DNA of 64,000 nt from Phytophthora hibernalis (GCA_012656075.1 JAAKBF010000393.1:62001-126000); one strand, 5' to 3'. Shown: positions 20,545 through 32,527, counted from the stretch's first letter. Translations and numbers: made by a program. The notes: generated by a model from the sequence alone, not told the origin.

Positions 20545-22020
20545 CTATGTGTGTGTCTCTTGATATTCATGAACTCGCCGGTCATCTGTGGGGATTCCGT
20601 GGGAACTCACCGGAGCAATCCTAGCGAAAGGAGCCAACCTGGCACCCAAGTGCATTTCACGGAACTCAGCCACAGGCATCTGCTGATGCTGCTGCTGCTG
20701 CCACGAAACTTGACCCGAGGCGGAAACACCCCATTCTCCGCTTTGAAATGAATCGGCTGAAGGTGCGGACGCTGAAGGAAAGACATCCCAAGGATTCGAC
20801 GATGCAGTAGGAGATGGCGGAGGGCTTGGTGCCTGCATCATGCCTGAAGGAGACATGTTCGACGGCATCGTCGAAAACACCGGCGCGGGGAAGTCGTCAC
20901 CCCAGGATCGGTTCGCAGCAGCGTTCACTGTCATAAACTGCGGCACCGAGTGTGGTGGCGTGTAGTGCGGCTCCGAGAACCCATAGCCGACGTGTGTGGG
21001 CGACGGCATCTGCATCTCGAGCTCAGGTGGCGCTGCAAATGATGCCCATCCATCATCCAAAGCAGCAGCTTTGTGTGTGCCATGGTGCGTGGAGGCGTTC
21101 GATGGTGACTCGCCCACAAACTCCTCGAACGAAGACTTTCGCACCGTACAAGGAGGTGGAAGAGAAGCAGTAGCTGCAGCAGCCATGATTGCAGCGGACC
21201 CAACAGGACCACCGCCTTGAGCAATTGAAGTGAATTGACCGAGGACTCCACCGTCTTCACCTTCCTCGACGCCATCTTCAACCAGCGCGCGAATGCGATC
21301 CGTTGCTTCCTTCATGCGCTCCGCGTACACGACGCGACCACGCAGCACACGACGAAGCAGTGGAGCTAACGCAGCATCCCGAGACGTGACGAAAGCACGA
21401 AGGTCACGAATCACTGTGTCTGACAGCCGAGAGTACTCCTGTGTTGCTGCGGACAGCTTCTGCTCGTTGCGGAACATCCGCTCCGACTCCTTGGTCTTCT
21501 CGTTCCTACCCGAACTGGCACGCTTCTCGTGGGATTCACGCAGTGACACCACCTTGCGCGAATAGTGATCATACAGAGATTTCTGCTCGAGAAAGGCAGC
21601 AGCTTCGTTCTGAATTCCACGGGCATGTTGCAGCCAGCCTCGCACGGGTAGCAGCACGTCTTTCTCGAGGCGATCATACGTTTCCTGGAGCACCATCATG
21701 TCTACATCAGCACAAGCCACTCGAGCCTCGCCGGCGAATTGCTGCATCTCCGAGGACCCCGCAGCCTTCTGCTGGAAACTTGCGGTGCCGGTGCCGCCGA
21801 AGGACAAGCTGTCAATTGCGCCAACAACCGAGCTTGCTGAGCCGTGGAAAGTCTTGAGCGAGCCGGCATAGCTTTTCAGCGCCGAGTCGAGCGTCGTCAG
21901 GCGTTGAAGAGCCGACTCAAAGTCCGAGTAGGCCAAGTCGTAGGCCACATTCGTGCTGGGCTTGGCAGCACCTAACACCGTCAGCAGTTTGTTCTTGGTG
22001 CGAACCCGAAGCGATGACAT
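20545..22020 (-). CDS. BAR-domain (amphiphysin-like) membrane-curvature protein
   Basis: An intact 491-codon frame from ATG 22020. Residues 1-250 are almost all helical with the pattern of a BAR domain: YDLAYSDFESALQRLTTLDSALKSY, a central LEKDVLLPVRGWLQHARGIQ, and KSLYDHYSRKVVSLRESH. The C-terminal 230 residues are disordered, proline-, serine- and glutamine-rich, with DDGWASF and NPWDVF motifs that resemble clathrin/AP-2 adaptor peptides (DxF/WxxF type). No SH3 domain is seen. This fits an endocytic or membrane-tubulating protein. The region from 22021 to 22302 upstream is spacer. Confidence 0.8.
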   Translation of the reverse strand: MSSLRVRTKNKLLTVLGAAKPSTNVAYDLAYSDFESALQRLTTLDSALKSYAGSLKTFHGSASSVVGAIDSLSFGGTGTASFQQKAAGSSEMQQFAGEARVACADVDMMVLQETYDRLEKDVLLPVRGWLQHARGIQNEAAAFLEQKSLYDHYSRKVVSLRESHEKRASSGRNEKTKESERMFRNEQKLSAATQEYSRLSDTVIRDLRAFVTSRDAALAPLLRRVLRGRVVYAERMKEATDRIRALVEDGVEEGEDGGVLGQFTSIAQGGGPVGSAAIMAAAATASLPPPCTVRKSSFEEFVGESPSNASTHHGTHKAAALDDGWASFAAPPELEMQMPSPTHVGYGFSEPHYTPPHSVPQFMTVNAAANRSWGDDFPAPVFSTMPSNMSPSGMMQAPSPPPSPTASSNPWDVFPSASAPSADSFQSGEWGVSASGQVSWQQQQHQQMPVAEFREMHLGARLAPFARIAPVSSHGIPTDDRRVHEYQETHT

Positions 22021-22302
22021 TCCTCGATCCGCGTGTCTTTAGGTACACTGAGCTTTGAATCTGGCAAATTGGCGAATACTGGTGGGAAATCTTGCTTTCT
22101 CAACGACGTGGACAGAAGACGACACGGACACAGGATGCCGAGAAACTTGTGGCTCAGACATGATGGTAGTCGCCTATCAATAGTCCACGTCAAGCTCCAA
22201 GACGCTAAGTGACCTCGGCATCAGACAGCGAGACGGCTTGACTAAAAATATGGGGCTCTTGTTGATTAACAACGCCGACCTGTTTCTCTATCGTGTCTGT
22301 CT

Positions 22303-23681
22303 TCAGGTGGTGCCAGCATAAGCAGGTTGGTAATGCACAAATTCCTGAGCGCACTGGGTCTCAAGTGGGCAGCTCTTTGCGCATGTGTAGACGGCCAGCG
22401 TTCCCCACTCGCAACTGCGCGCCGATATGTCTCCAAGGGAGCTCTGCTGGTCCACACCCAGGTAGTTGAGCAGCTGTGGCAGCACCTGGAACTCGAACTT
22501 GCGCTCACCACCGCACCGCTCGCACGGGGGCACGGCGCCTGAGTGGATGCCCTCCGAATGCACCCAGAGCACGGCCTCATCCTCCCAGCGCGAGTAGCGC
22601 AGCACCTGGTCCTTCGCTATTGCTATGCGCGTGAGAAAGCGTACATACTGCGGATCCTGATCCTTCGTGTGGCCGAGTGCTTCGTTCAGCTCACGCTGAG
22701 TAACATCCATGTCGTCCTCACCTTCCTCACCCTCGCCGCCGATTTGTTTATCTAAAGACAACGCACAAGCGTCAGCTACGAGCTAACCTATCTCTCACGT
22801 CAAACTGAATCTACCCACTCTTGTCAAACTCAGCCATCAGCTTCGCCTCGAATCTGTCGTCACAAACAGCGACATTCATTAGTCCCATCCAATTCACCCC
22901 AGAACAAAACGCCACTTCACGCAACGCACTCCGTCGCAGCCTCCCTGCTGTCCGGTTCATGGTCAATCTCCAAATCCTGCTCGGGGAAGACCCACTTGGA
23001 GCCTTTCGTGATCAGCTTCTCGCGTGCTTCGTCCGACTCCACCAGCGTGTGTGTCTCCAAACTGTCCACCACGAATCACGCCATCAGTCGTCCATCCACC
23101 TCCAGTGTCCACCTCCTCACTCACCATTGTGCACACGTCTGCTTGTGTCCTCCCGCCGTCCAGTGGTCCTTCTGATGCGCCTTGCAGCAGTACTGGGCCA
23201 CTTGGCACGCGCTGCACGTGAACGTCGCGCGTTGTCCACAGAGCGCGCAAAGGTCGACCTTGGTGCCCACCTGCTTCAGCTGCGTCGTGCCGCTCTCGGT
23301 CGCATAGAAGGCATTGTCCTGGGGCAGCTGCAGGCGAAACGCCGTTCCGTCTCCCTGGCGACCACAACCCGCCGAGTGACACACGAAGACGTACAAACTG
23401 CGGTGGAAAGCGTCCTCCACGTCGTCCAGAGGACAGTAGATTTGCAATAAGAAGGTCAATGGACACTTGCACTCGGTGCACGCGAGCTGCTCGGTGGACG
23501 GAATGGACGGACACAACCAACTCGGACGTCCACCCACTTGTCCTCCGTCCCATTTCGTCCAATCCGGTTCAAGATGCAGCGGCTTGGCGTCCAATGGAAC
23601 AGGATCTTCACATATAAAGCCCAACTCCACCTCGGGAGCGGCTTCATCGTAGTCCAGCACCTCGTCCTCTGAGTCGCTCAT
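22303..23681 (-). CDS. PDCD2: Programmed cell death protein 2 (PDCD2) homologue
   Basis: Exons 23125-23681, 22930-23061, 22819-22853 and 22303-22751 join in frame with GT..AG introns to give 390 aa. Early residues VELGFICED and then GGRPSWLCP are the PDCD2 N-terminal signature, followed by a zinc-binding block and a MYND finger (CALCGQRATFTCSACQVAQYCCKAHQ). The C-terminal domain has DPQYVRFLTRIAIAKDQVLRY and CERCGGERKFEFQVLPQLL, the family hallmark. PDCD2 proteins act as chaperones in ribosome assembly (uS5 escort). A second in-frame ATG lies at 23711, so the true start may be 10 codons further up. No frame breaks. Confidence 0.93.
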
Positions 23682-23825
23682 GGTTGACACCGGTTCAGAA
23701 ATGACGCACATGGATGGCTGTCAATCTGGATGGTGTGAGGAACACCAAAAGGATGTGGTGGACACCACACTATAGAGGACTGCATTTTGACCAATGAGAT
23801 GAGTACCGAGTCATTCTGATCCAGC
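23682..23825. promoter_or_regulatory. Shared divergent promoter region
   Basis: A 144-bp spacer between the PDCD2 and L2HGDH start codons. It contains GAGTCATTCTGAT at 23808-23820, an initiator-like TCATTC, but this is very close to the downstream ATG. A TATAGAGG near 23771 is the only TATA-like string. Confidence 0.4.
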
Positions 23826-25224
23826 ATGATGTCCAAGACGCTCGTAGTGGCCGGTGCAGGTGTCGTGGGGCTCGCAGTGACCAGAGCTGCTGCCTGTAGG
23901 GGCATGGAGGTGCTGCTGCTGGAGAAGAACGCGCTCGTGGGGCAGGAGACCAGTGCGCGCAACAGTGAAGTCGTGCACGGTACGCGACCATCACTCCGGA
24001 AGTTAGTGTGGTGTACACATTCTGAGCTTCTACCCTAATCCACGGTATCTGATAACGGTTTTGGATGTTGAAGCGGGTATCTATTACGCCAAGGACAGTT
24101 GGAAAGCCAAGCTCTGTGTCACAGGTAGAGAGCAGCTCTACGATTTCTGTCGGGAGTTCGGCGTGCCGTTCTTCCAATGTGGGAAGCTCATTGTGGCGCA
24201 TGAGCACCAGTCGGAGCAGCTGCAGTCGATCCTCAAATGCGGCCTGCAGAACGGAGTGAACGATCTGAAGCTGCTGACGCAGAGCGAGGCACGCGCCATC
24301 GAGCCGCTCGTGGACTGCAACGCAGCGGTATTCTCGCCCTCGACAGGGATTGTGGACTCGCACGCGCTCATGCTGGCGCTGCAGGGCGACGCGGAGACGC
24401 ACGGCACAATGGTTGCGCGAGCAATTGAGGTTCAAGGAGGCAGGTATGATGCCAAGTCCAAAAAGTTCCTGATCCGAGCCACGCAGAGTAGCAGTGAAGG
24501 GGACGGAGATCAGGAGGTGGAGTGTGACTATTTTGTCAACGCCACGGGCATGTTTGCGCCGGATTTGCTGGACAAGGTGGTGGCTCCAGGAGTAGAGCGT
24601 CCTTCGACACTGCCTTTGCCGTCTGTGCCGGACCGGTTCGCCAAGGGCACGTACTTTAAGCTCAGTCCGAAAATCCGGCCCTTCAGGTAAGGAGTTGCTT
24701 GCTTATCTTTTGTGGGGCTCAACTAATTAGTCACTCTACGCCCCTACTGCACGCGTAGCCACTTAGTATACCCGATCCCTGAGGTTGGTGGCCTCGGTGT
24801 CCATGCAACGGTTGACCTGGCTGGAAACGTTCGCTTTGGTCCTGACGTTCAGTGGATTGACACCATTGAGTACCAGCCCGATGCCTCGAAAGCGGAGAAG
24901 TTTGCGGAGAGAATTCGCGCGTATTGGCCTGACGCGCGTGCGGAGCTACTGGTGGCCGACTATTGTGGCATTCGTCCCAAGATCGCGGTCAATGGCGAAA
25001 TCTTCGAGGACTTTTACATCGCGGTGCGTTTACTTGCTGTCTGGGGAGTCCTTGTTGGTGTTGTTGCTTCGATATCTCACACGTATCACGATCAAAAACA
25101 CCAGGATAAACACACGCACGGCGTTCCAGGCCTTGTGCATCTTTGCGGTATCGAGTCGCCGGGTCTTACGGCCTCGCTTGCCATCGCTGACACTGTTGTC
25201 AACATGCTGCGAGACAAAGAGTGA
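23826..25224 (+). CDS. L2HGDH: L-2-hydroxyglutarate dehydrogenase
   Basis: Exons 23826-23979, 24074-24686, 24759-25023 and 25105-25224 join in frame (about 383 aa). The N-terminus has the FAD-binding GAGVVGLAV motif and LLLEKNALVGQETSARNSEVVH, then AGIYYAKDS across the first intron. GKLIVAHE, SPSTGIVDSHALMLAL and FVNATGMFAPDLL follow, and the C-terminus has GIRPKI and HLCGIESPGLTASLAIADTV. This is the LhgO/L2HGDH pattern of the DAO flavoprotein superfamily. The enzyme oxidises L-2-hydroxyglutarate to 2-oxoglutarate, a metabolite-repair reaction usually in mitochondria, although no clear targeting leader is seen. The start could be either of two adjacent ATG codons. No frame breaks. Confidence 0.93.
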
Positions 25225-25298
25225 CCAGTGTGAACAGAAAAGCAGGTGAAATCTCTGCGCGGAGTTCTTTAATCTAGCACTGTCCCACACATTGTAGG

Positions 25299-26368
25299 CT
25301 ACACTACCACTTCAACCTGCCTGGGATTGTCTTCTTTACGAGGTGACATGACCCTGATCTCACTGTTTCCGTCGTCCCAGTCATTAGCGAGCTTTTTTGT
25401 TTTGAAGATATCGTCTATTGACTCGTCATCCTCCTCGAGAAGCCCAAGCTCGACTAGCGCGTTCTTCTCGATTTGCGAGTGGCGCATCGCGACCACGTAT
25501 GCTATCACGTGACCGACAACGCTAACGATGCCGAGGTAGAACGAAGTGCCAAAGTGGTTACGTTCATGGTGCAGCACGTGCGTCTCGAACATCCAAACTC
25601 CACTCAGCGCAGTCTGCAAACCGCCTGCTACCAGGGCTGTCATCGCACCACCATGCGCGACTCGAAATTGTCGAAAACAACGCCGAAAAGCAGCAACAGG
25701 AGCGCGATGCTAGAGCATGCCGTTGAAATGGCCGCGAGTGCGACCATCGCGTGCCCCGGAGCACCGCACATGTCTGGGAGGAATTGATTGATCCAGGCTG
25801 CAACTTCTTCACGCTCCGCAGCGAATGCGTGAACTGTGCCGCGATCTTGATCTTCGTCCCAAGCCTGCAGGAGCATGTCCACAGGGCTGTCTGCCGCACA
25901 AAGACTGCTAGTTGTGTTGCGTTCGGAGCGCGAGCACCTTCCGTCCGAAAACCCATGTGTAGCCTCGCAATGTATGCCCACCACACCCTCCTGGAAGAAT
26001 GAGGCACAGGTGAACGTTGCTTCTGCTGCTTCAGAATAACTGGCGTGCGATATGGCAGATTGCAAAAGGAAGCTGTGCACAGTGGCGCTGACAGTGCGGT
26101 TCTGGATCATCACGCATGTTCCCCAAATGCCGAACGCCACCTCCAAATTGGAAGTGATCTCTCCGTCTGCGCTTCCACTGCCAGCACTGCCTACGACAGC
26201 GATCTCCGACCAGTACGGCAGTAGCACGCTACACAGTGATAGCAGACCAGCTATCAGAGCGCAAGACGCAGCTTCAAATCACCACAAAAGCCAACCCCAT
26301 TAGCATCCAGTCCAGCCCAAGCATCTCCAACAGAACTCACCGATAGCTCCTTGTCGAGTGCAGCCCAT
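25299..26368 (-). CDS. Four-helix membrane protein, claudin/PMP22-like layout
   Basis: A tiny exon 1 (26341-26368, ATG 26368) joins across a 69-bp intron to exon 2 (25299-26271). Helix 1 is LIAGLLSLCSVLLPYW, followed by a long extracellular loop with FGIWGTCV, which recalls the W-GLW-C motif of claudin/PMP22-type proteins, and several cysteines. Helices 2-4 are VALAAISTACSSIALLLLLF, TALVAGGLQTALSGVWMF and FYLGIVSVVGHVIAYVVAM. An acidic cytosolic tail ends at 25299. One frame change near 25647-25652 (a GG run) between helices 2 and 3 fits one missing base. Family membership is tentative; the four-helix topology is clear. Confidence 0.7.
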
Positions 26369-26585
26369 GTTCTAGCAACGTTTATCGAGTCGGTCGAGTA
26401 AATGCACAACAAAATGTGACTCGAGCGTCTTGGATGAGCTTTCGCAGCAAGTGACTCGCCAAACGTACATCGACTTGCCTCACTACAAAATTACTATCGA
26501 AACGCCCGCACCAGTGCGACGAATATGGAGCTGAAGTTTGCAACGAGTTTCGGAAAACGACGTACTGAAAGTCCGACATAGCTCT

Positions 26586-28474
26586 ATGGTTCTTGTTCGG
26601 AAAGTATCGACGTCCAAGCGAAAGACCGGCGGCAGTAGCTCTGTAGCGTCTTCAACGTTGTCGGCGGATGCTAATGCGCGACAGGTCACTCGAGCAGAGT
26701 TCATGGAGCTCGCTGCTGCAGTGACTCAGCTCAAGAAAGACTCACTGAGGCAGCAAGCCGTTGGTAAAGTGATGTGCTGGGGTTGGAACGATGCCATGGT
26801 ATCTAATCGCGCTTGATTGTTGGTTTGATTGAGTTTAGAGAGCCAACTCGCGAGCGACTTGGAATTTGCAAGTGCTCAAGTCGCAGTCAACAAGACAGCC
26901 ATGGGCACATTGGCAGAGCTGGTGATTGAGAAAACGTCGGGTCTGGAGCAGCAAGGTGCCACGCAATTGCAGGCTTTGCAGGTGGAGTCCGAGCAACGTC
27001 TCACGGATATGAAGCTGGCATTAGAGCGTCTCGAGTTTCGTCTCCGGCACCAGACACGTGATTGCCAAGCCTTGACGGAACAGGTAGAGCGACACCAAGA
27101 ACTGCAACAGGCGATGCGCGCACAACTTGGACAAACGCAACTTCTCGTGGAAAAACAGCAGGAGCATGCAAAGACCTTCGTAGAGACTATCGAGTACATG
27201 GTCTTATCGTCTGAAGCCAAAGCGGCAGATGCCGCTGCGGAGGGTGCACAGAGGCTAGAGGCTTTTCAACAGCGTATGGTTGACTACGTCAAGAAGCTCG
27301 ATGGGGATACACAAGGTGCGTAGTCTTTGACTACCTCTTGGTTTCATGCCTAACGTTTTATTGATGTTTGTTAGAACCCCTGAAGGAGCTCGCGCGACAA
27401 CTACGCGCTGTGGATATGAAAGGGAAGCGTCAAACGGCGCTATTCCAGCAAGCTCTTGATGACCTCGTCGAAATACGTCAAGCCTTGCATGATCTAGAAA
27501 GTCTGCAGGCGCTTGTAGAAAGAGAGCAAGAGTTTCACGAGCATACGCGCAAAGAGGTACGTCGCGACATGCATTCATGCCCTGACCGATAGTATAGTAT
27601 TGAAAAAGCCCACGTGTATGTGGTACAGGACGGACAACGACTACAATCCGTCGAGCGCAAGATCAGCAAGGTCCTTACCCTCGCAGAGCGTGGCGCGGAG
27701 AAGACGGAGGTCCAGCGACTGGTGTCGCGTCTAGAGAGCAATGTCAAGGAGCGCGTGGAGGGGGTTCTTGAGGTCAGTTTGTGTTGCAGGCAGGCACTTC
27801 AAGTACTATTCGCTGACACTGTTCGTTGTTTACAGTTGGTCTCATTGTGTGCTCACAGCCTGGGTACTGCCCCTCGTCATGTCAGCAACAGACAAAAGAT
27901 TCGTGGACTATCATGACAACAGAGAGCAACGTACGCTGTACAGTGGTGCTTCCTTTCCTGACAATGCCATGACCGTGTGTCTCAAGCAGACTCGCGCGAC
28001 ACTCTCGTCTTGCCACTACAGCCTCCGAACTTGCGCGCGACTTGTCCTTCACGATGGAGCAAGCGAGGAATGCACGCGGCTGTACTCGCACGACTGACAG
28101 CTTTCTCGTCGTCTCACCTGGACGCCGCACTATCTGTTGACAGTTCAATAGTGCAGCGGCCTCCGACTGTAAACGGATTGCTCAACACGATGCAAAGCGG
28201 CGACGTGTCTGCTTGGTGCGGGGCATCGGTGCAACACTGGGTCGTGCGTCACCACTGCGGGTGGAGACCAACCAGACGAGGCGGCGGCGCCGCGTTGAAA
28301 CAACCGACGCTACGTGCGACGAGGCAGCAAACCAACGCCCTCAATGCGACGGCGCGAACGAGGCGTTGCGGCAAACAGGACTCGGTACATCTATCCAGCG
28401 CTCGTGAGCATGTTGAAGTTTACGACCAGCGAGAAGTTGAAGTTCAGCCTGCAACATTTGATATCGACTTATAG
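26586..28474 (+). CDS. Coiled-coil protein, unknown function; 3' exons uncertain
   Basis: Start ATG 26586. Well-supported exons are 26586-26763, 26839-27315, 27375-27556 and 27629-27772, all joining in frame. The product is a long amphipathic coiled coil rich in E, Q, L and A (for example ALTEQVERHQELQQAMRAQL and ALVEREQEFHEHTRKE), about 325 residues so far, after a short basic serine-rich head. Downstream of 27773 the frame is ambiguous. Pieces with coding-like composition lie at about 27977-28474, the last ending EVQPATFDIDL at 28474, but they need extra introns or frame changes. Similar proteins are structural (centriolar, flagellar or tethering); I cannot choose among these. Confidence 0.6.
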
Positions 28475-30466
28475 AGGTCGTCAGCCTTATTTTGGGTCAT
28501 GGTTGCACTTTAGTTTGGGCACGTGCGGATCCGACGATCACAGCTCCACCGCGTTCACTTTCACGCACGCCAGGATGAGAATATTTTCGCCAGGAGGCTG
28601 CCGTATCCTTCTGCTGTGCAGTTGCACCGAGCTGAACAAGAGCGCTCAGGTGCTGCGGTTGCCAGAAATCATACGTCGTTCCCCGATCGGATGTTCCTCC
28701 TTTCAAGGCATCCGTGGTGCCCAGAAGCGCGCTGCTCACATCTCAGTCGAATCTTCATCTCCAGGCATCGCCGACATAAACGACTAAATACATGTACATG
28801 TAAAGCGCGCTGGCCCACTGCGCAAACACGCTATTAATAAAACTATGGATACTGTACCGCGTGTCAAGCAAATGGAGATTTGCGCTAAATACCGGTTTTG
28901 GGGAGAGTAGCACGTCAATTGTTGGCACAACATGCTTTTACGGTTGAATAGAGCTCAACGCGCTGCTTTGCAGATCAACTTCAATACAAAGTGACTTTGG
29001 ACAGGCGGTTGCAGCGCAACGTAGTCCAGCTCAGACAAAAATGCGCAAAGGGACAACGGTAATGTGATGACCAGCATCCGGGACCGCGAGGCTCGCACCG
29101 TCGAGTTGCTTGATGACGCCTGACAATGCGATCTCGGCTACCACGCAACTGGGTTTGAAGAAGTCTTCTCAGCCTCGGCTGCACGCTCGATGCAGTGCGC
29201 TGACAAGGCGGAACAGGACGTCACATCCTCCTCTCGGTTGTGTGGACGTCTTGACAATTGGGCGCAGTGCCAATCACCGCCACCTTCCCCGACTTCACCT
29301 TCGTGTTCTACACACGCAGATGGTCGAGCTCCATTCCGGAGGAACAGAGGCGAGCACTTCAAGCTTGAATCTTTGGCGCCCTGCTTCGGACACCGCGGGT
29401 GGAAGGGCGCCTGAAAGTCGCCACATTGGCCGTCACGTTGATCGCTCGTGACTCAGAGTTCGCGTTTGGCGCGTGGCATGTGTGCACACGCGTCGCCTTC
29501 GTACCCTTCCCTTCGTACATGTACCGGTATAGTGTACATGTACACGTAGCCACCGAGGGTATCCATGCGCTGAAAATTATCCTCGGATCTACCTCCTGAC
29601 CAAGCGATCTTCGACGAGGAGACTGCTACGCCAGACTCGACAGCATCGCGCCGGAATGGTTTTAACCGCTGCAACACTCCGTTGGCTGGCCCAGAGCTCT
29701 GTCCTTGACGTCCTTGACTGGTGACCTTCTTTTGACCCGGACGTCCAGACCGGAAGTAGTGACAGCGAGGTGCAGGCTTTGACAGCTCGGAGGCACGTCA
29801 CTGCAGGGCGGACGACCTAGTGACGACACCTTCTTGTCGAGGCAGTGGTAAGCCAGCAGACAGGCAGAGTGGACTATACAGAAGAGCCGAGGTCTCCGCT
29901 TGTTTTCATGGCAGCCTTGAGTCATGGACGGCGAGAAAGCGACTGCGATCACCGACTGCCAGCCACTCAAAGGCAGCAATGTATTCACCTTGCGCCTTGC
30001 GTCTTCTGCCGGCTGCGAGCAGCGAGTTCCGTATCCATTCGAGTAAAGCGCGCAGCGTCAACCGTCATCGATCAAGTCGATCAAGTACCTAGGTAGGAAC
30101 GGGTGGCTCTGCGATTCCTGCAGAGACCACCAAGAACTCGAACGCGATGGATTTGATCGAGTAACCAAGAGCAGACTACATCGATTTATAACTTAGCACG
30201 GTCGTCTAACACGTAAATACACTTCGCGCGCGGCCTAGCATTTGGCGCGCTGGTCTACTTGAATAGATAGTGGTGGGGAGTTGCTGGTCGCTGGGACGAT
30301 TGCGATGAATGGAGGAGAAGGCGGCCGACGCAGCTGAGGAATCAGGGCGCTGGGTGCCCGTCTGCCTTGCTCGAGCGTCGCAGATGCTTGGTCTCCCGCA
30401 CGGGCGCGCCATCCATTTCGGCTATGCTGCTTGCGACCTTGGGCTCCGGGACTCGTGTGCTGCTGC
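28475..30466. other. Gene-poor region
   Basis: About 2 kb without a recognisable gene. Several frames of 70-110 codons occur on both strands without ATG starts or family likeness. The palindrome TACATGTA and its extension GTACATGTAC recur here (about 28790, 29517-29525 and 29537-29545). Confidence 0.4.
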
Positions 30467-30828
30467 TTACTTCTTGCCCGTGTTCGGGGGCGACTCGCGG
30501 TCCTTCTGGATCCACGCGCTCTTGAGCAGGTCGATCTCGAGGTTCGTCTGACGCTGCTTCTGCGCGTCGTCAGCGTCCTTCGTGGTAGGCTTGGGGGCAT
30601 TGTTTTCGCGTCGGTGGCGGGTGGACTGAGGGGTGGACGAGTAGTGCGTCGTAGAGCGCAAATTGCGGTTTGAGCCGAGTTGAGCTGTGGCACGCGCAGC
30701 CAGCCCCAGCCCAGCCGGCGCTGTGCTTGACGACGTGACAAGTTGGCTCCTGAAGCTACTGGAGCTCCTCGGAGATTGTTCCCGAGGTGTCGATGCGACG
30801 ACTCCTAGCCCAGGCAAAATTCCGCCAT
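30467..30828 (-). CDS. Small basic protein, member of a two-copy local family
   Basis: From ATG 30828 the first codons read MAEF, then the frame changes at a T4 run (about 30817-30820), after which it is open for over 110 codons to 30467. The body is S/T/R-rich and disordered. The last 40 residues contain QTNLEIDLLKSAWIQKDRE, which is repeated almost exactly in the gene at 33255-33776, so this tail is the conserved part. One missing base would join the ATG to the long frame. No known family is recognised. The conserved helix-like tail may be a protein-binding segment. Confidence 0.5.
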
Positions 30829-31747
30829 GCTGCTAAAAGGGCCATGGTTGGCTTGATTAACTCGTGCCACGTTGGAATGGATGGAAGCCGCTCGTCAGCC
30901 TGGATCCGACATTACCAGCATGAGCCTTCGTTTTAGCGGCGAACCTGCCTAAGTTACATGTACACTACACTTTCAACGGGGTATCGACACGCTGCGGACT
31001 CGACACCCAAGCACCAGCGCTCGGGCGTAAATGTACACGCGCTGCATCACCGAGTAGCGGTGGCTCGTCCAGCGCCGCCCAGGAACACAAGCCTGGATGT
31101 GAATTATTGACGCCCAGGCGAGAGTCTCGCCGAGACTGGTCCGGTGTTGCCGCAGAAGATGAGAGCAGCCATCGCTGCGGATTCTGGGCTCGTTCGACAT
31201 GGCGCGTAGCGTCCCGGCATTGCCGGCGTTCATCTCCAGCTTCCAGCCAACCATGTGCACTCGGCCGATGTTCCGATCGTCGGCTCTTCCGCCGGCCCGG
31301 TCGAGCGTCGCGCTCGAATGAATCTCGCCTGCGTCCTGTTGTATGATAGTTTTCGCGATACAATTTTCATTGTGCACATACACATGGCGCTATGTGCTGC
31401 TATGTGGCGCATGTTGGCCTGCATTATCTTGCATTATTTTGCGCAGATCTCGTGCTGTGACCCACACCGCCGTACTTGTAGCCATCCGATGTGCACTTCA
31501 ACAGCGCACTTGAGGTGGCAAGTTTCGCTGCACGATGCGTGCGAGCATGGCTCGATCAGGATGGGATCGCGGCTTGCACGAACACGCAGTGCATTGGGAC
31601 GTTTGCTGGCTGGATGAGGTGACATCCTGACTAGGCAAAAGGTGAGGTTGATGGGGGCGGTTGGCATGTGCATGAAGCACGCCGACGATTGCTATGACCG
31701 AGCGTCGATAAGCTCGAGGATGACATTTTACCTACATCTACCGCGAG

Positions 31748-31807
31748 CCTCACTACGCTGATCGTCACTGGAGGTTCGATGGTCCAGTGACGCTCAGCGT
31801 GGTGAGG
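31748..31807. repeat. Near-perfect 25-bp inverted repeat (hairpin)
   Basis: The left arm (31748-31772) and right arm (31783-31807) are reverse complements at 23 of 25 positions, separated by the 10-base loop GGTTCGATGG. The arms begin CCTCACTACGCTGA and end TCAGCGTGGTGAGG. Matching CTACAT and ATGTAG lie just outside. It could be a small MITE, a structured RNA, or a chance palindrome. Confidence 0.85.
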
Positions 31808-32362
31808 TTCATGTAGCCTTTCCTAAACCTTTTCTCTTTGGTTGCGTGCATTTGCAACGCTTACCACGTGAACCGAGGCGAGTTTGTTAACTCCGTTACA
31901 TGTGCTTTCCAGCACGACAGGAGCTGAAGACGGCTGTGAATATTTCTGGACTTTATCCAAAGGATAATATCTGTCCTGGAAGTTATGGAGCTGCACGCGA
32001 AAGTTGATTTAGGGCATTGCACATACCGTATTATCTAGCAATGGGATTGCCCATATGCTTTTGTTGTTCGTCAGAAACTCGAAGACTTCGAGTCCAAGTT
32101 GAACTGTCCAAATCCTCCATGCTCGTTGTGTGACGGTGGACGCTCGTAGAGGAGAATAATATCACGCCGTGGACAACACGGAGAGGAGCTCAGCAGCACT
32201 CCTGCAGTCGTGGCAAAATGGCTCATGAGGTGGCGTGAATACGCTCGATGGTGTTCCGATATGTACATGTAGCACCCGCCAGGTTGGCATTGCTTACAAA
32301 CGCGATAAACGTAAGATCACAGGGTGTGATAGAGGGCTCAACGCAGCTGGGAAGGAGTGAAA

Positions 32363-32527
32363 GTGAAAACTAAAGTCACTTCCAGCTTTCCACCTTTGGT
32401 CCAAAGCCTTTGGTGAAAGCTAATGTCGCTTCCAGCTCTCCACCTTCGGGGTACATGTAGCCATGCACCGGTGAAAGCTAAAGTCGCTTCCAGCTCTCCA
32501 CCTTCGGGGTACATGTAGCCATGCACC
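32363..32527. repeat. 58-bp tandem repeat, two near-identical copies plus a diverged one
   Basis: Copies start at 32412 and 32470 (GGTGAAAGCTAA), differing at about one base, with a diverged 50-bp copy from 32363. Each full copy includes CTTCCAGCTCTCCACCTTC and GGGGTACATGTAGCCATGC, so the TACATGTA palindrome recurs every 58 bp. The period is not a multiple of three, so a coding repeat is unlikely. Confidence 0.88.

Noticed and set aside
21441..21857. Plus-strand frame of 138 codons
   Set aside because: Antisense to the BAR-domain gene with no domain features.
22821..23450. Plus-strand frame of 209 codons
   Set aside because: Crosses three exons and two introns of the PDCD2 gene on the other strand; a shadow.
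23770..24435. Minus-strand frame of 221 codons
   Set aside because: Shadow of the L2HGDH gene; it also crosses that gene's first intron.
28213..28407. CRISPR or bacterial operon features anywhere in the window
   Set aside because: No regular direct repeats with spacers, no ribosome-binding sites and introns throughout; the DNA is eukaryotic.
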